A stretch of DNA of 64,000 bases from CAVZMO01 sp963776195 (GTDB lineage Bacteria; Nitrospirota; Thermodesulfovibrionia; Thermodesulfovibrionales; SM23-35), in the NCBI GenBank assembly GCA_963776195.1, contig CAVZMO010000016.1, positions 62,001 to 126,000 on the forward strand, given 5' to 3'. The notes under the pieces are model-generated. The model was given only the letters and a program-made list of their open reading frames with translations. It did no database searches and was not told the origin of the DNA. Positions 1 to 8,255 of this stretch are shown here, piece after piece (position 1 is the stretch's first letter; every line of letters starts with the position of its first letter). The translations under genes were made by a program, and so were the position numbers.

Positions 1-252
1 GAGGGGCTTTTTTATGTAACCATTTTTACTTTCTTCCTGAAGGTCGCACTTTTCAAAAACTTGAAAATAGTGTAAGTTATTATCGGAAATCAAGTGCCTA
101 TGCGGAAAGGCGAACTTTATCTGAGTAACATACAAATTCCGGTATTATTGGGACGGTTTCCCTGTAATAACTGGTTGACTAACATCGGATTTCCGTTGTC
201 AGTACTATTAACGGTCTAATTCTGGTTGGATGGGAGCAAATGGTGAGCGACA
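1..252. other. left-edge non-coding stretch
   Basis: The first bases (a G-rich run followed by seven T) look like the tail of a terminator belonging to a gene left of the window. The rest is AT-rich and I see no coding frame. The frame of the TIR gene is closed by a TGA at 244-246, which limits how far upstream that gene can start. Confidence 0.4.
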
Positions 253-906
253 GTGACGCGTGTTTTTCTTAGCCATTCACAAGCAGACAAGAAGGCTGTG
301 AGGCGTTTGGCAGACGATCTGATAGCCGCCGGAATCACAGTCTGGCTTGATGAACGCCAAATCGGTGTGGGCGACCTAATCTCGCAACATATTCAGGAGG
401 GCATAGCTTCTGCGGACTATGTGGCCGTGTGGCTGACACGGCGAGCGGTCAGTTCCGAATGGGTCAAGCGAGAATGGGGAGCAAAACTAAATAAAGAAAT
501 CGACGGACGAGACATTCAGGTACTCCCGTTACTCGCTGAATCGTGCGACATCCCGTTGTTGCTGGCTGACAAGAAATACGCTGATTTTAGATACAGCTAC
601 GATGATGGTTTAAATGAGTTACTCACTAGACTCGGTGCACAACGATACTGGACACAAGAAGCGTTAGAGTCGTACCTTATTAAGCACCATCACCCCGATG
701 AATTCGAGAGAAGTCGTAAGTGGGGAGACGAGTACGCATTGATCACCGAGTTGGTGTCTCTGGATGGTTGGCGTGGTGTCTTCTGGAACATACAAACAAA
801 CAGACTCGGAGTGTGGGAAAGTGCCAGTTCTCATTGGTACGGGCCAGATCCGTTGACTGACAAGGATATCCAGGAAGTCCTCCAACGATTAAGGTCGAGG
901 AAATAG
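253..906 (+). CDS. TIR-domain protein, possible NAD-cleaving defence or effector
   Basis: A 217-aa soluble protein. Residues 1 to about 130 form a TIR_2-type domain: it opens with TRVFLSHSQADK, continues with WLDERQI, and has SSEWVKREW at 67-75, where Glu74 sits at the position of the catalytic glutamate of NAD-consuming TIR domains. Residues about 135-217 are a short tail I do not recognise. The start is GTG, because an in-frame TGA lies just upstream and no ATG is available. Bacterial TIR proteins often act in abortive anti-phage defence (Thoeris, CBASS-linked, TIR-only). No partner gene (cyclase, SIR2, ThsA, SAVED) is visible downstream; the upstream side lies outside the window. Its place next to a prophage packaging module suggests cargo such as superinfection exclusion, which is inference. 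Confidence 0.8.
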   Translation: MTRVFLSHSQADKKAVRRLADDLIAAGITVWLDERQIGVGDLISQHIQEGIASADYVAVWLTRRAVSSEWVKREWGAKLNKEIDGRDIQVLPLLAESCDIPLLLADKKYADFRYSYDDGLNELLTRLGAQRYWTQEALESYLIKHHHPDEFERSRKWGDEYALITELVSLDGWRGVFWNIQTNRLGVWESASSHWYGPDPLTDKDIQEVLQRLRSRK

Positions 907-1090
907 TGACTATGCTAATTTTGCCAATTTAATGAGGGATAGAAAAAGACCGCCCAACCGGTCGTTCCAGCGGCTAAGCAGCTGAAATCATCGTTACAGC
1001 AGACTTCTCCCATAAATCTTCACATTTGCATTTTCTCAAACCGCGTTTGTTCGTAGGTGAGACAAATAGCCTGACATCCTTCTCACCTCT

Positions 1091-1130
1091 CTCCTGCCAG
1101 ACTGCGCCAAGCTTTTCTGTTATGTATATC
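1091..1130 (+). promoter_or_regulatory. prophage repeat element, copy 1 (probable late promoter)
   Basis: The 20-mer CTCCTGCCAGACTGCGCCAA (1091-1110) is followed by a T-rich stretch and TGTTATGTATAT, which resembles an extended -10 region. The same 20-mer is present exactly at 6016 and 19824 with a similar downstream TATA-like region. Here it lies just before the first packaging gene (ATG 1133). The spacing leaves little room for a leader or a ribosome site. Confidence 0.6.
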
Positions 1131-1132
1131 GC

Positions 1133-1949
1133 ATGGCAGAAAAAGACGACAAGGAAAAGTTCGAAAAACTTCACACCCTTTATTACGCCAACCTTGCCCG
1201 GAAGCTGCAAGAAGGGAAGTCGCTTACCGATAAGGAATTCAAACATCTCCGTGAAATGATATCCGACGGGAAAGCTGCCCCACAAGGCGGGGCAACTGAT
1301 CCCGGAGACGAAGAGGGCGAGCAGGAAGTCGGTATTCCCCGATCGTCTCAAAATCAAACACCATTACAGCCTTTCCGAGAAGGCCCTCGAACAGCGCAAG
1401 AATGCTGCGAAGGGTTCGAAGGTCAACAACTGGAAACACGGCAAGAGCGCCAAGTCCTTCCTGAATCGCCTTAAGCCCTGTCATAAAACCTGTCGTCATT
1501 ATCCCTGCGAAGTTGTCGCCGAAGGGGGCACAAAGCCTGGAGGCGTTTGCCTGGACAAGGCGGCTGTCATCAGCAACTATAAGGACATCCTGCAAGCGGT
1601 CAAAGAAAAGAAATACGACAACTTCAACGAACTCGCCGCGCTTACCGTTGCGGAATCGATCCACACAATCCATCTTCTTCTCGAAGATATCATGCGCGAC
1701 GGTACGATCGTCAAGCGTGACAAGTGGGATAAAGACGGTGGTCTTATCGGTTACGAGATCGTTGCTCATCCTTCCTTGCTGGCCTTGCCTAAACTGATGG
1801 CCGACCTCGGCATTACTCCGTCAGAGATGATGATAACTCCGAAGGCGCTGCTAAAGGACCAGAACGAAAAAGAGAGCATCAAATCCGCCGCCGATATCAT
1901 GAGCCGCCTGGGCAGGGCCTGCAGGCCGGATGATAAGGATGAAGAATAG
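1133..1949 (+). CDS. P27-like small terminase subunit, reading frame broken
   Basis: Two overlapping frames together look like one protein of about 270 aa. The first part starts at ATG 1133 (MAEKDDKEKFEKLHTLYY, a helical start) and runs out of register to 1474. The second part is open from 1260 to 1949 in another frame and has no usable start before ATG 1692. It holds a cysteine cluster (CHKTCRHYPC plus a later Cys) and a C-terminal stretch, HPSLLALPKLMADLGITPSE, that resembles P27-type small terminases. Joining them needs a +1 shift between about 1260 and 1345, where CCCC runs occur at 1278 and near 1336. Its position directly before the large terminase fits DNA recognition for packaging. 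An assembly indel is the simplest explanation. Confidence 0.55.
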
Positions 1950-3211
1950 TGGCGGTCATTGAGCAGATCGCTCCCATCGAGAAGTTAACAGATTTGAAAA
2001 AAGGGATTCTCATCCCCGGCGAAATCTTTGAACTCTGGATGCAGACATGGGACTGGACATTTCATCAGTTGGCCCGGAATGAATTCCCCGGGCCTTTTAA
2101 GACATTGGATGAATTCCAGCTTGACTGCATCTGTGCAGACCCTGTGCTTTGGTCTCAGTCATTTCTGAGAGAGCCCGAGGATCCGGATCATGAGGACCCT
2201 TACAATTTTTTTGAATATCAAAAAGAGTCTATCCGTTACCCGGGGCATGTAATCCACAAAGACGGCTCGGAAGTCGGCAAGACGCGCGAGATCATTGCTT
2301 TGTGCATGTATAAAGCCTTCACTACCCCGAACGGGTCAGGGCTGAACGGAGCGCCCCAGCAGACGCACCTCGATGAAATCATAGAGGGAATGGTCGAACA
2401 GATGGACTTTAACCCGATGCTCGGTAAGGCCCTCGTAAAGCACAGAAAACATCCTCATCATGCCTTCTATTTCACCAACCGGTTCAAGCTCTATTTCCGG
2501 CCTTCAGGATACGACGGCGAAGCCTACAGGGGGGTCCACGTCCGCACGATCGCAATAAAGGACGAGGCGGCGAAGGACAAAAACAAAAAACAGTGGTCTG
2601 AATTTTGGCGGGCCATGAAGCCGAGCTGTACCGGCAGGATCTATTCGGTCCCCGACGGCGACAGGTCATGCGATTTTTACAAACTCGGGCAGAGAGCGGT
2701 AAAAGTCGAAAGCCCTGAAGACATAGCGAAGCGGTTATTAGTGTCTCTTTTCAAAATCCAGAAAGTCAGGATCCAGGGAGAGCGGTTCGTTCCCCTGCCT
2801 GCTGTTGAAGACATATACGGGAACGCCAAAGACCCGAAAGAGGAGGTGCAGATTGATTCCCTCAAAAACGCAGGAAGCCATATCCAGAATATTAAATTCA
2901 AACTTTTCCAGTGGTCCAAAACCCTTATGCCGGCCCCTTACTGGTCTGCTGAGCGGAAGAGGTTCTTCATCGACCAGTACAATGGAGAAGATTCTGCAGA
3001 ATACAAGCACAACGTCCAGGGCGAGGACGGCGATCCGGAGTATTCTGTCTTTCCGTGGGAACAGTTCAAACTCTGCATAAAGGACATCCCTGAATACAGG
3101 GCGCTGAAGGTCCTCGTTAACTCATCGAGCAACGAGGTGAGCGTCACCGGCTGCAAGTGTGAGTTCGTCCCCGGAGACAGCGGGCCGGTGCCAGAGGGCA
3201 TGTTCCCCTGA
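1949..3211 (+). CDS. phage terminase large subunit, ATPase part
   Basis: A 420-aa ATPase half of the large terminase, the motor that packages DNA into the prohead. A Walker A-like loop GSEVGKT is at residues 106-112 and a Walker B-like IAIKDEA with Asp205-Glu206 follows. The GTG start overlaps the stop of the preceding gene, so the two are translationally coupled. The frame ends at TGA 3209-3211 after EGMFP. The reading frame that opens at 3163 continues directly into the nuclease half (LIETSYRKTGFFDYEI before ATG 3271), so a -1 shift at the TTCCCC run next to the stop would restore one protein of about 660 aa. Indel error, mutation or a natural split are all possible. Confidence 0.8.
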   Translation: MAVIEQIAPIEKLTDLKKGILIPGEIFELWMQTWDWTFHQLARNEFPGPFKTLDEFQLDCICADPVLWSQSFLREPEDPDHEDPYNFFEYQKESIRYPGHVIHKDGSEVGKTREIIALCMYKAFTTPNGSGLNGAPQQTHLDEIIEGMVEQMDFNPMLGKALVKHRKHPHHAFYFTNRFKLYFRPSGYDGEAYRGVHVRTIAIKDEAAKDKNKKQWSEFWRAMKPSCTGRIYSVPDGDRSCDFYKLGQRAVKVESPEDIAKRLLVSLFKIQKVRIQGERFVPLPAVEDIYGNAKDPKEEVQIDSLKNAGSHIQNIKFKLFQWSKTLMPAPYWSAERKRFFIDQYNGEDSAEYKHNVQGEDGDPEYSVFPWEQFKLCIKDIPEYRALKVLVNSSSNEVSVTGCKCEFVPGDSGPVPEGMFP

Positions 3212-3270
3212 TAGAGACTTCATACAGGAAAACGGGCTTTTTTGATTACGAGATCCTTCCGGACGGCAGT

Positions 3271-3927
3271 ATGACCGAGTCCGATTTTCGGAAAGTGATC
3301 AAGAGCTTTTTTTCCACGGTCGGCGGACTCAAGCGCGGCGGAGCGGACCTTGGCTTCAGCGGAGATCCATCTGAGATCGTAATTAAAAATATCGTCGGCA
3401 AAACTGAAAGGATAGTGGCGAGACTACAGTTAAAGCACGTCACATACGATCAGCAGTGCCAGGCTCTCGATGCGTTGGATGACATCTACGGTCCTTTAGA
3501 ATCTCTGTCCTGGGGGACGGACTTCGGTAATGCCGGATCCGCCGTAGCGCACGATCTCCAGGGCCTTCCTCAATACCGCCATAAAAATTACGATGACCGT
3601 CTGAAGGGTTTTATGTTCGAATCGACAACAGACAACGTTGACGAAGACGGAGCACCGGTCATAGACGCCAGGACGGGCCAGCCTGCAAAGATCACGCTGA
3701 AGGAGCTCGCGAGCGACTTAATGGTAAAGAAGATGCAGCGGCAGGAGGTCGAGTATCCTCCGGACCCTGATTACGCCTTTTTTTATCCGAACCACACGGT
3801 GAGCAATAGCGGTAAACACCGCATCTATAAAAAGAAAGACGATCATCTGATCGACGCGGAGCGGTGCGAGAAACTCGCAAAAATCTTGCACGCCGTAAAG
3901 GAGGACCTATTCGCATGTGGAAATTGA
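3271..3927 (+). CDS. phage terminase large subunit, nuclease part
   Basis: A 218-aa C-terminal nuclease half. GGADLGFSGDP (Asp26) fits the first catalytic aspartate of the RNase H-like terminase nuclease, which cuts concatemeric DNA during packaging. The frame is open upstream to 3163 without an earlier ATG, consistent with this being the 3' part of the gene starting at 1949. The ATG at 3271 has no convincing ribosome site, which favours one frameshifted gene over a separately translated subunit. Its end overlaps the portal start by 13 bases. Confidence 0.75.
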   Translation: MTESDFRKVIKSFFSTVGGLKRGGADLGFSGDPSEIVIKNIVGKTERIVARLQLKHVTYDQQCQALDALDDIYGPLESLSWGTDFGNAGSAVAHDLQGLPQYRHKNYDDRLKGFMFESTTDNVDEDGAPVIDARTGQPAKITLKELASDLMVKKMQRQEVEYPPDPDYAFFYPNHTVSNSGKHRIYKKKDDHLIDAERCEKLAKILHAVKEDLFACGN

Positions 3928-5933
3928 AGGGGCTCTTACCATTCAGACGGAAGGCGGTCCGGGAGTCTCTCGACGTGCAGCTCAGACCGAATGACGGTCA
4001 GGGGCCGTACACCAAATACTTCAATACTTTCATCCCGAGAAAAGTGGAGGGATCGTTCTATGAGTTTCTCCGGGAGGCCATACCGGTCGTTGACGCCGGC
4101 ATCAACAGGCTCGTCAGCCTCGACGGCCACATCGAGGTCGAAGGCGAAAACGCAGATCTCGTAGAGGAAATAAAAGACTGGATGGAAAACGTCCCTGTAA
4201 ACGACATCCAGAAAGGGATTCAGGCCTTCCATCAGTGTTTGACGGCCGAGGGTTTTGAACAGGGTTTTGCGATAGGAGAATACGTCTCGAACAAAGACCG
4301 AACTGATATTGCCGGGCTCCGCGTCGCGGACTCAAAGCATATAAAGTTCCAGAGAAGCGCGACAGGCATAGACATCTACCAGAAAGCGGACGGCGACCTG
4401 GCAGAGAGACTATTGATACCGGACAACCTGTGCTACTTCTCGATCAACAACGAAAATCAGAACCCTTATGGGACGCCGCTTCTCCGGTCCTGCGAGTTCG
4501 TCTGTAAGATTCTCGCCACAATGCAAAATTCCATTCTGAACGTTTGGGAGCGTTTCGGGGACCCTTCCTTTTTTCTCAAATATAAGACATCCAAAAAAGA
4601 CGGCATCGGCAATACCCTTGAGGAGAGGAGGAAGAAGCTCTCGGAGGATCTGAACAGCGCCATACGAAAAAAGAGGGAAGGGTATTCTTCGGACTTCGTC
4701 GCTGCCATAGACCTGAACTCGGATATGAGCTTGGAGATCATCGGCGCTAACGGAGAAACTCTCGATATCGAGATTCCTGCGCGACATATTCTTGAACAGA
4801 TCATAGCGAAGATAGGTCTTCCCGCCTGGATGCTCGGCATGCACTGGTCCACGACAGAGCGCCTTTCCGATGTTGAGGCGGAGATGCTTCTCGCCGATGT
4901 CACTACGAGGCAGTCGTCAAAAATGCCCATATTTACCAATATTGTCAAAACCATGCTGCTTCTCAGGGGCAGAACCTGGAAGCGGGGAGACTGGAACCTC
5001 AAATGGGCGCAGGTCAATCTCAGGGACATCCTGAAACAGGCGCAGGCGAGGTTCATGAACGCGCAGGCGGACATGTACGACCTTCAGAACAAGGAAATAC
5101 AGCCGGAAGCACAGCCGAAGACCGCCAAGGCCGTGAAATTTCCGATTATCATCCGGTCAGGCGATAAGGCGCCTTCCGGCTGCAAGGAGCTTGAGCGACC
5201 TGACCCTTGGCCCGAACTCGACCAGGTCGAAGCAGACTACGATAAAGAGATACGATACGAGTGGTCGGAACTCAAGAATACCGTCTTCACCATCTTGAAG
5301 CTGTACGAAATAAAAACGTCGAAAGATCTGCCCGATATAGATTCTTTTAATTTCACTCCGGAGCAACGCGCCATGATTCTGCAATCTTACAGGGACTGGC
5401 TCGGCACGTTCGACATTAAAGACGATAACAGCCCCATTACCTGGTACTACGGCCAGGCGTATAGTCTCGGACTTATCCAGGCGGCAAATTTGATAGGGAA
5501 GGACAGGCCGATCCTCGATATCCTGAAGAACAAAGAAATATTCGACCAGATCTGCAAGGACGGATTCAATCTTGTAAAAGATAATGCCACGAAGGCAATC
5601 GTCAATAAAATCATCCCTGCAATAGACGCTCACGTTATAGCCGGCACGAATCCCCGGCAGATAGCATCGGTGCTCGAAAAGCTTTTCGGAGACCAGAATT
5701 CCGATTGGGAAAGGCTGGCCAGGTCTGAATTAACAATGGCCGCCGAACAGGCGAAGAAGGACGAGTGGAGCGAGTGGAACATAGAAAAGGGGGAATTTGT
5801 TCCTTCACCGGACGCCTGTCCCTTGTGTTTCTCCGTCGCAGGAGAATACCCGTTAGACCAGTGCCCCGTCCCTGTGAAAGATACCCATCCCCGTTGCCGC
5901 TGCAGCATACGGCCGGTGGCCGCGAAAGAATGA
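3915..5933 (+). CDS. portal protein (DUF935-like) fused to MuF/gp7 head-morphogenesis domain
   Basis: A 672-aa protein. The N-terminal two thirds resemble Mu-type DUF935 portals, forming the ring through which DNA enters the capsid. The last about 120 residues carry a MuF/SPP1-gp7 signature: a paired-cysteine CPLC motif, a later QCP, and HPRCRCSIRP near the end, a likely metal-binding knuckle. In Mu and SPP1 these are two genes, so this is a fusion. The start is chosen at ATG 3915 because GGAGG lies eight to ten bases before it; the frame itself opens 51 bases earlier. It overlaps the terminase nuclease end. Confidence 0.8.
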   Translation: MWKLKGLLPFRRKAVRESLDVQLRPNDGQGPYTKYFNTFIPRKVEGSFYEFLREAIPVVDAGINRLVSLDGHIEVEGENADLVEEIKDWMENVPVNDIQKGIQAFHQCLTAEGFEQGFAIGEYVSNKDRTDIAGLRVADSKHIKFQRSATGIDIYQKADGDLAERLLIPDNLCYFSINNENQNPYGTPLLRSCEFVCKILATMQNSILNVWERFGDPSFFLKYKTSKKDGIGNTLEERRKKLSEDLNSAIRKKREGYSSDFVAAIDLNSDMSLEIIGANGETLDIEIPARHILEQIIAKIGLPAWMLGMHWSTTERLSDVEAEMLLADVTTRQSSKMPIFTNIVKTMLLLRGRTWKRGDWNLKWAQVNLRDILKQAQARFMNAQADMYDLQNKEIQPEAQPKTAKAVKFPIIIRSGDKAPSGCKELERPDPWPELDQVEADYDKEIRYEWSELKNTVFTILKLYEIKTSKDLPDIDSFNFTPEQRAMILQSYRDWLGTFDIKDDNSPITWYYGQAYSLGLIQAANLIGKDRPILDILKNKEIFDQICKDGFNLVKDNATKAIVNKIIPAIDAHVIAGTNPRQIASVLEKLFGDQNSDWERLARSELTMAAEQAKKDEWSEWNIEKGEFVPSPDACPLCFSVAGEYPLDQCPVPVKDTHPRCRCSIRPVAAKE

Positions 5934-6015
5934 CCATTCACAAGATTACATACGCCCACATGCTGGAAAATCATATTGCTGAACACAATCCAGTTATTTT
6001 TCCCGGAACTTATCA

Positions 6016-6055
6016 CTCCTGCCAGACTGCGCCAAAAAAATCTGATATAAACGAT
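6016..6055 (+). promoter_or_regulatory. prophage repeat element, copy 2 (probable late promoter)
   Basis: An exact second copy of CTCCTGCCAGACTGCGCCAA (6016-6035), then an A-rich run and TCTGATATAAACGA. It sits in the short gap between the portal gene and the capsid operon, with AAGGAGGA and ATG 6074 downstream. Confidence 0.6.
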
Positions 6056-6073
6056 CAGAAATAAGGAGGACTT

Positions 6074-6397
6074 ATGAAATCGAAGGACCTTAACGTTAAC
6101 GACGCAAGAATAAAAATCGCAGAGATTAACTCTCGCGAAGAGATCGACGCATTTATGGAAGGCGAAGAGAGAAAGACCATAATCGACGCCGCCTTGAAGA
6201 GGGCAGAGGAACTAAAAGGACCGAAACAGGGCGAAGTCAAGAAGATCACCGAAGTGAAAGACGACTTCAAGCAGGGCATACAGAGGACGAAAATTATCAC
6301 CTGTGAGGACATCGCGAGAGACCTTAGAGAGAGGGGCGCGCGATATGAAACTGTTTCAGAAGTCCTTCAGCATCAAATCCGCTTCGTCCGGCGCTGA
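6074..6397 (+). CDS. small phage protein of unknown function
   Basis: A 107-aa charged, mostly helical protein, rich in Lys, Glu, Asp and Arg, without membrane segment or recognised motif. It has a good AAGGAGGA ribosome site and is the first gene after the second promoter-like repeat. Its end overlaps the protease gene start by about 50 bases, so the two are coupled. Position next to protease and scaffold suggests a head-assembly role, which is inference. Confidence 0.6.
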   Translation: MKSKDLNVNDARIKIAEINSREEIDAFMEGEERKTIIDAALKRAEELKGPKQGEVKKITEVKDDFKQGIQRTKIITCEDIARDLRERGARYETVSEVLQHQIRFVRR

Positions 6398-7436
6398 AGT
6401 CACTCCTGAAATGCTCGTAAATATAAACACCTTCGCACTCAGGCAGCTTACCGCCGAGGAAGTCTTTGTCCGTAAATACCTTATGGCTCACAATGCAGTG
6501 GACCGCGACAACGAGAGGTTTTCGGAAGCCCTCCTCGACGACTTTTCCAGAACCTTCCCGGGCAAGTCCTTTCTCAAGGTGCACGACAGATCGCGTCTCC
6601 CGATAGGGTTATATTTCGATGCATCCACCGAAGAAATGACCCCGGAGCAATTTACAGCGCTTACGGGTGAGGTTCCAAGGCTTCCAGAGGGAGCCGAAAA
6701 GGTAAAGGTCTTGTGGGCATGGGTCTATATGCTTCAGGCTGATTTCAACGTCGAGATGAGATCAAACATAGACGCCGGCATTTACCGTCATTCCTCTATA
6801 GGGTTTAATGCTTCCGACATTACACCCATCAAGGGCGCTTATGAAAACATCCTTTTTTGGGAATACGTGGGGCCCGGCGAGGCGATGGAAGGTTCTATCG
6901 TCTGGCTCGGCGCACAGCCGGGCGCCACGGTGCAGAAACATCTTATGGAAAAAACAGAAGAAGAAGGAGGTAAAGATTCAATGGAGAAATTTCTAAAGAT
7001 TTTAGCGAGATTATTTCCCGGGAAGACTTTCACAGAGGACGGACTTGCGGACGAACTGAAGGCGGTTCTTGCCGACTATTCGAAGGCTGAAGTTGACAAG
7101 GCCACGAAGCCCCTTCAGGACAAGATTAACGAACTCACTTCTCAGGCAGCAGACGGCAAGGCATACCGCGACGAGCTCGTAACGCAGTACGTCACTTCCA
7201 AGGCCAAGCTCAAGGAAGTGGACGAGACGCCCGAGGCCCAGGCAAAGGTCAAAGAAGTAGTCAACGGCTACCCCATAGATTTTCTGAAGAGCGAAGTTAC
7301 CGCGATCTTGAAAAGGGTAGAAGAGAAGTTCCCCAGCGATCCTCAGACTGCAAAAGACAAGCTGAAGGAAGAGGGGGAGAAGGATTGGCGTGAGGACAAT
7401 CCTTTAGTTGTCAAAGAGGAAGGAGGCAAGAAATAA
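6345..7436 (+). CDS. prohead protease with C-terminal scaffold region
   Basis: A 363-aa protein. The N-terminal half resembles Mu gpI-type/prohead maturation proteases: HNAVDRDNERFSEALLDDF, then a candidate histidine in SFLKVHDRSRLPIG and a serine in YRHSSIGFNAS. From about residue 213 the protein becomes a charged coiled-coil region typical of scaffold. The start is placed at ATG 6345 because the capsid-protease character begins there; the frame also allows ATG 6303. An in-frame ATG at 6981 with its own ribosome site permits separate scaffold synthesis. The gene ends next to the decoration gene with TAAATG spacing. Confidence 0.75.
   Translation: MKLFQKSFSIKSASSGAEVTPEMLVNINTFALRQLTAEEVFVRKYLMAHNAVDRDNERFSEALLDDFSRTFPGKSFLKVHDRSRLPIGLYFDASTEEMTPEQFTALTGEVPRLPEGAEKVKVLWAWVYMLQADFNVEMRSNIDAGIYRHSSIGFNASDITPIKGAYENILFWEYVGPGEAMEGSIVWLGAQPGATVQKHLMEKTEEEGGKDSMEKFLKILARLFPGKTFTEDGLADELKAVLADYSKAEVDKATKPLQDKINELTSQAADGKAYRDELVTQYVTSKAKLKEVDETPEAQAKVKEVVNGYPIDFLKSEVTAILKRVEEKFPSDPQTAKDKLKEEGEKDWREDNPLVVKEEGGKK
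6981..7436 (+). CDS. nested scaffold protein from an internal in-frame start
   Basis: Inside the protease gene, GAAGGAGG at 6963-6970 lies about ten bases before an in-frame ATG at 6981. Translation from here gives a 151-aa scaffold-only protein (MEKFLKILARLFPG) with long helical segments. Mu (I/Z) and lambda (C/Nu3) use the same nested protease/scaffold design, so this is expected biology although not proven for this phage. Confidence 0.6.
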   Translation: MEKFLKILARLFPGKTFTEDGLADELKAVLADYSKAEVDKATKPLQDKINELTSQAADGKAYRDELVTQYVTSKAKLKEVDETPEAQAKVKEVVNGYPIDFLKSEVTAILKRVEEKFPSDPQTAKDKLKEEGEKDWREDNPLVVKEEGGKK

Positions 7437-8228
7437 ATGGCGACAGGCAAAGTCATAGACAGTCTTAGCGGAGTCAGGACACTTAAATATGCGCATACTG
7501 CGGCCGTAACCGCCGGCCAGGTTGTCGTTACAAGCAGCGGCATAGTTCTTGTAGCGATAAATGACGTTGCAATAAACGTCGCAAGCGCCTACGTCTACAT
7601 CGGAAAGACTCAGCTTCCGAAGGAAGCACCGCTTGCGATCGATCTCGGCGATATCGTCTACTGGGACGCTTCTGCGGGGAAAGTCACGAAGACCTCAAAC
7701 GGTAACACATTCTGCGGCATCTGCATTGAGGCAGCGGGCTCAGCTGCAACCGAGGCCTTTATTTACCTTTTCCCGGATGTGACCAACATAGGATCGATGG
7801 ACGAGAGCGTGATCAAGGTTCAAATAGTCAATCTCACGAACGACAATATAAAGCACCTGCGTGGTACTCCGAAAGTGCTCATTGCCGCTCCGGGGGCAAC
7901 CAAGTCCGTGGAATTCATCAGCGCACAGTTATTGCTCGATGCAGGGACCAATGTGCTCACTGAATCAGCCGATAACCTTGCGATACGTTACACCGACGGA
8001 TCAGGCGTGATAGTGAGTGAAACCGTCGAGATGACCGGCTTCATCGACCAGGCCGCAGACACATTAACAAACGCAATACCAAAGAAGGACGCCATTGTCG
8101 CGGCTGCCGGAATCCTGAATCAGGCCGTCGTACTTCATAACACCGGAGACGGAGAGTTTGCAGGAAACGCGGCCAACGATGCGACCGTGAAGGTGCGCAT
8201 TGCGTACCGCATCCACGACTGGAGCTAA
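7437..8228 (+). CDS. DUF2190-like capsid decoration protein with extra C-terminal domain
   Basis: A 263-aa protein. Residues 1 to about 115 look like a DUF2190/decoration fold: a beta-rich, small-residue sequence with a GDIVYWDASAGKVTK segment. Such proteins stud the capsid surface and often precede the major capsid gene. Residues about 120-263 form a second beta-rich domain not usual for the family, which normally ends near 110-120 aa. Start ATG directly follows the protease stop. Function of the extra domain is unknown. Confidence 0.65.
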   Translation: MATGKVIDSLSGVRTLKYAHTAAVTAGQVVVTSSGIVLVAINDVAINVASAYVYIGKTQLPKEAPLAIDLGDIVYWDASAGKVTKTSNGNTFCGICIEAAGSAATEAFIYLFPDVTNIGSMDESVIKVQIVNLTNDNIKHLRGTPKVLIAAPGATKSVEFISAQLLLDAGTNVLTESADNLAIRYTDGSGVIVSETVEMTGFIDQAADTLTNAIPKKDAIVAAAGILNQAVVLHNTGDGEFAGNAANDATVKVRIAYRIHDWS

Positions 8229-8255
8229 CTAAATTAAGGAGGTATTAAAATTAAG

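Noticed and set aside
1091..1110. Reading the 20-bp repeat (minus strand) as a sigma-54 promoter, TTGGCGCAGTCTGGCAG
   Set aside because: The GG and GC dinucleotides are one base too close, and genes lie on the other side. The downstream TATA-like stretch on the plus strand fits better.
3206..3211. CCC TGA as a programmed +1 frameshift stop in terminase
   Set aside because: A +1 slip leads to a frame that stops within about 12 codons; only a -1 change reaches the nuclease half, and no canonical -1 heptamer is present.
5930..6064. 44-codon ORF starting as ATGA at the portal stop
   Set aside because: It reads through the promoter-like repeat, has no ribosome site and no protein-like composition.
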